DNA from: Gammaproteobacteria bacterium | Lineage (GTDB): Bacteria; Pseudomonadota; Gammaproteobacteria; GCA-002705445; GCA-002716945 | NCBI GenBank assembly: GCA_018667355.1 | Contig: JABIVC010000010.1 | Location: 1-64,000, forward strand | Length of the DNA: 64,000 nucleotides | Direction: 5' to 3' | Shown: piece by piece, positions 62,068 through 64,000 of the stretch | Position numbering within the stretch: the first letter of the stretch is position 1 | Layout of the letters: every line of letters starts with the position of its first letter | Program-made: the position numbers and the translations under genes | The notes under the pieces: model-generated | What the model saw: the letters and a program-made list of their open reading frames with translations, nothing else | What the model was told of the DNA's origin: nothing | Databases searched by the model: none

Positions 62068-62714
62068 TTGTTCTAGACACAGAAACAACCGGTCTTGATG
62101 TAGATGACGGGCATAAGGTTATTGAAATTGGATGCGTAGAAATAATTGATAGGAATATCACATCTAATTTTTTTCATGAATATATCAACCCAAAAAGGTC
62201 AGTGGATGAAAAAGCTTTTGAAGTTCATGGGATATCAAACGAGCATCTTGCGGATAAACCAATATTTTCTGAAATTGCTGACAAACTTATGGATTATGTA
62301 TCTGACTCTGCTCTGATAATCCATAACGCGCCCTTTGATATTGGTTTTTTAAGAGGGGAGCTTAGTTTTTCTGGAAAAAATCCTGATGATATTAGCATGG
62401 AAAGAGAAATACTTGACACTTTGAAAATTGCTAGGAAAACATTTCCTGGTAAAAGAAATTCCCTCGATGCTTTATGCTCAAGGTATGCTGTTGATAATAC
62501 AGATAGGAATTTACATGGTGCTCTTCTTGACGCCAGGCTATTAGCAAATGTTTATCTTAGAATGACTCAGGGGCAAACTAGCATTGAAGGCTTGTCACAG
62601 TCAGTCAATAAGTCCGACCAGGATCTAACGGACAATGTTCATAGTAGAAAGAGAAGGGTAATTTACGCTACAAGTGAAGAAACAGATAGCCATCTAAACT
62701 ATTTTAAAAAATAA
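62055..62714 (+). CDS. dnaQ: DNA polymerase III epsilon subunit
   Basis: VLDTETTGLDVDDGHKVIEIG, HNAPFDIGFL, HGALLDARLLANVYL. Confidence 0.95.
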   Translation: MERLIVLDTETTGLDVDDGHKVIEIGCVEIIDRNITSNFFHEYINPKRSVDEKAFEVHGISNEHLADKPIFSEIADKLMDYVSDSALIIHNAPFDIGFLRGELSFSGKNPDDISMEREILDTLKIARKTFPGKRNSLDALCSRYAVDNTDRNLHGALLDARLLANVYLRMTQGQTSIEGLSQSVNKSDQDLTDNVHSRKRRVIYATSEETDSHLNYFKK

Positions 62715-62715
62715 T

Positions 62716-63162
62716 TTATTTGTTTTTTAATATTCTATCTTTATTTCTTTCCCAATCTCTATTTTTAATATCAGCTCTTTTATCATGGGCTTTTTTACCT
62801 TTTCCAATTGCTATTTCAAGTTTTATTAGAGAATTTTTTGTATACATTTTTGTAGGAACTAGTGCATGGCCATTTTGTTTCATATCATTAGAGATGTTAA
62901 TGAGTTCTCTTTTATTGAGTAATAACTTCCTTGACCGGCGAGAATTAACTTTATCGCTATCTGATGTGGAAGATAATACCTTAAGATGAGCATTTATTAG
63001 ATAAGCTTCGTTATTTTTAATTGTAATATAACTTTCAGATATCTGTGCATGCCCAGACTTGATGCTTTTTACTTCCCATCCATGCAGGCTTAGACCAGCC
63101 TCATACTTTTTCAAAAGAGAGAATTTAAAAGATGCTTTTTTATTGGTGCACAATATATTCAT
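62716..63162 (-). CDS. smpB: SsrA-binding protein
   Basis: YEAGLSLHGWEVKSIKSGHAQISESYI, KRADIKNRDWERNKDRI. Confidence 0.95.
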   Translation of the reverse strand: MNILCTNKKASFKFSLLKKYEAGLSLHGWEVKSIKSGHAQISESYITIKNNEAYLINAHLKVLSSTSDSDKVNSRRSRKLLLNKRELINISNDMKQNGHALVPTKMYTKNSLIKLEIAIGKGKKAHDKRADIKNRDWERNKDRILKNK

Positions 63163-63222
63163 ATATTTATGACATTATGTATAATACTTACTATGGTACC
63201 ATAAAATTATCTGGAGTAAGAT

Positions 63223-64000
63223 ATTATAGCTAATCAACGTCAATCAATTCATGGTCAATGGTCATCAAAAATAATATTCATTTTTGCTGCTACTGGATCT
63301 GCTGTGGGATTGGGTAATATCTGGAAGTTTCCATGGATGGTCAGTGAGAGTGGAGGCGGTGCTTTTGTATTACTTTATATAATAAGTGTAATATTAATTG
63401 CTCTACCTATAATGATTGCTGAAGTATTTATTGGTAGGCATGGAAAACAGAACCCAGTTGCCAGTATAAAGTACCTTTCAAATGAATCGAGTTCCTTCGA
63501 TGTTAAAGAAATTGATTCTGATTTAAAGCGCGTTAAAACTAAAAAACAGAAATACTCTAATTCAGATGATTATACTAATTGGCAATTAGTTGGATGGGGA
63601 GGTATTATCGCTGGAATATTAATACTCTCATTTTATAGTGTTATTGCGGGTTGGACTATGTCCTACATTTTAAAAGCTGGATCGGGTGCTTTTAATTTAA
63701 TTGGTCTTGTTGAATCTAAAAAAATATTTTCTGATTTGATCTCAGACCCTGAAAAACTACTTGCATGGCATACTATTTTCATCTTCTTAACTTGTTATAT
63801 AGTTGCGCAGGGCGTGAAAGGAGGTCTCGAAAAAGCTGTAAAATTTTTAATACCAGGACTATTCATATTATTAATAGGACTGGCATTATACTCAACTACC
63901 TTGAGTGGGTTCAATGATGGCATTAAATATATGTTTATACCGGAATTATCTAAAATAGATTCCGGTGTGGTTTTGAGTGCTATTGGAATGGCATTTTTTT
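63223..64000 (+). CDS. Neurotransmitter:sodium symporter (SNF) family transporter, truncated by the window end; apparent ATT or ATA start
   Basis: HGQWSSKIIFIFAATGSAVGLGNIWKFPWMVSESGGGAFVLLYI is the NSS TM1 signature; no ATG/GTG/TTG before TM1 in frame. Confidence 0.9.
   Translation, partial: MIANQRQSIHGQWSSKIIFIFAATGSAVGLGNIWKFPWMVSESGGGAFVLLYIISVILIALPIMIAEVFIGRHGKQNPVASIKYLSNESSSFDVKEIDSDLKRVKTKKQKYSNSDDYTNWQLVGWGGIIAGILILSFYSVIAGWTMSYILKAGSGAFNLIGLVESKKIFSDLISDPEKLLAWHTIFIFLTCYIVAQGVKGGLEKAVKFLIPGLFILLIGLALYSTTLSGFNDGIKYMFIPELSKIDSGVVLSAIGMAFF

Noticed and set aside
1-64000. CRISPR arrays, insertion sequences, prophage, toxin-antitoxin or defence genes
   Set aside because: No regularly spaced repeats, transposase/integrase motifs or recognisable defence proteins seen; the region is core housekeeping synteny

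Overview
The window is AT-rich, densely packed core chromosome from what looks like a streamlined gammaproteobacterium (inferred from gene order and protein families; no database search was run). It carries two tRNAs, then ppiD/fabI, a yej-type peptide ABC transporter, dapE/map, the rpsB-tsf-pyrH-frr-uppS-cdsA-dxr-rseP-bamA-skp-lpxD-fabZ-lpxA block, lpxB with two sugar-nucleotide genes, rnhB-dnaE-accA-tilS-pyrG-kdsA-eno-ftsB-ispD-ispF-nagZ, an MscS-family channel, mfd, a rhodanese operon, agmatine-to-putrescine genes, lolC/D-msbA-lpxK-kdsB-mdh, a complete sdh operon, pdxJ-acpS-cysM, mltD, rnhA-dnaQ, smpB and the start of an NSS transporter. I saw no phage, transposon, CRISPR array or defence island. 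The most interesting items are: (1) a 51-aa secreted or membrane sORF, absent from the ORF track, directly upstream of a periplasmic rhodanese with a CPPFC motif; (2) translationally coupled GnnA/GnnB-like genes fused in an operon with lpxB, predicting amide-linked (GlcN3N) lipid A; (3) an alphaproteobacterial/mitochondrial-type sdh operon that encodes an unlisted 49-aa SDHAF4 (DUF1674) homolog plus SdhE, with ygfZ divergent; (4) an NSS transporter that appears to start at ATT or ATA; (5) a terminator hairpin ending 4 nt before the mfd start codon, and another terminator-like hairpin inside rseP; (6) leaderless-type promoters, best at lolC; (7) all eight convergent gene pairs abutting or overlapping.
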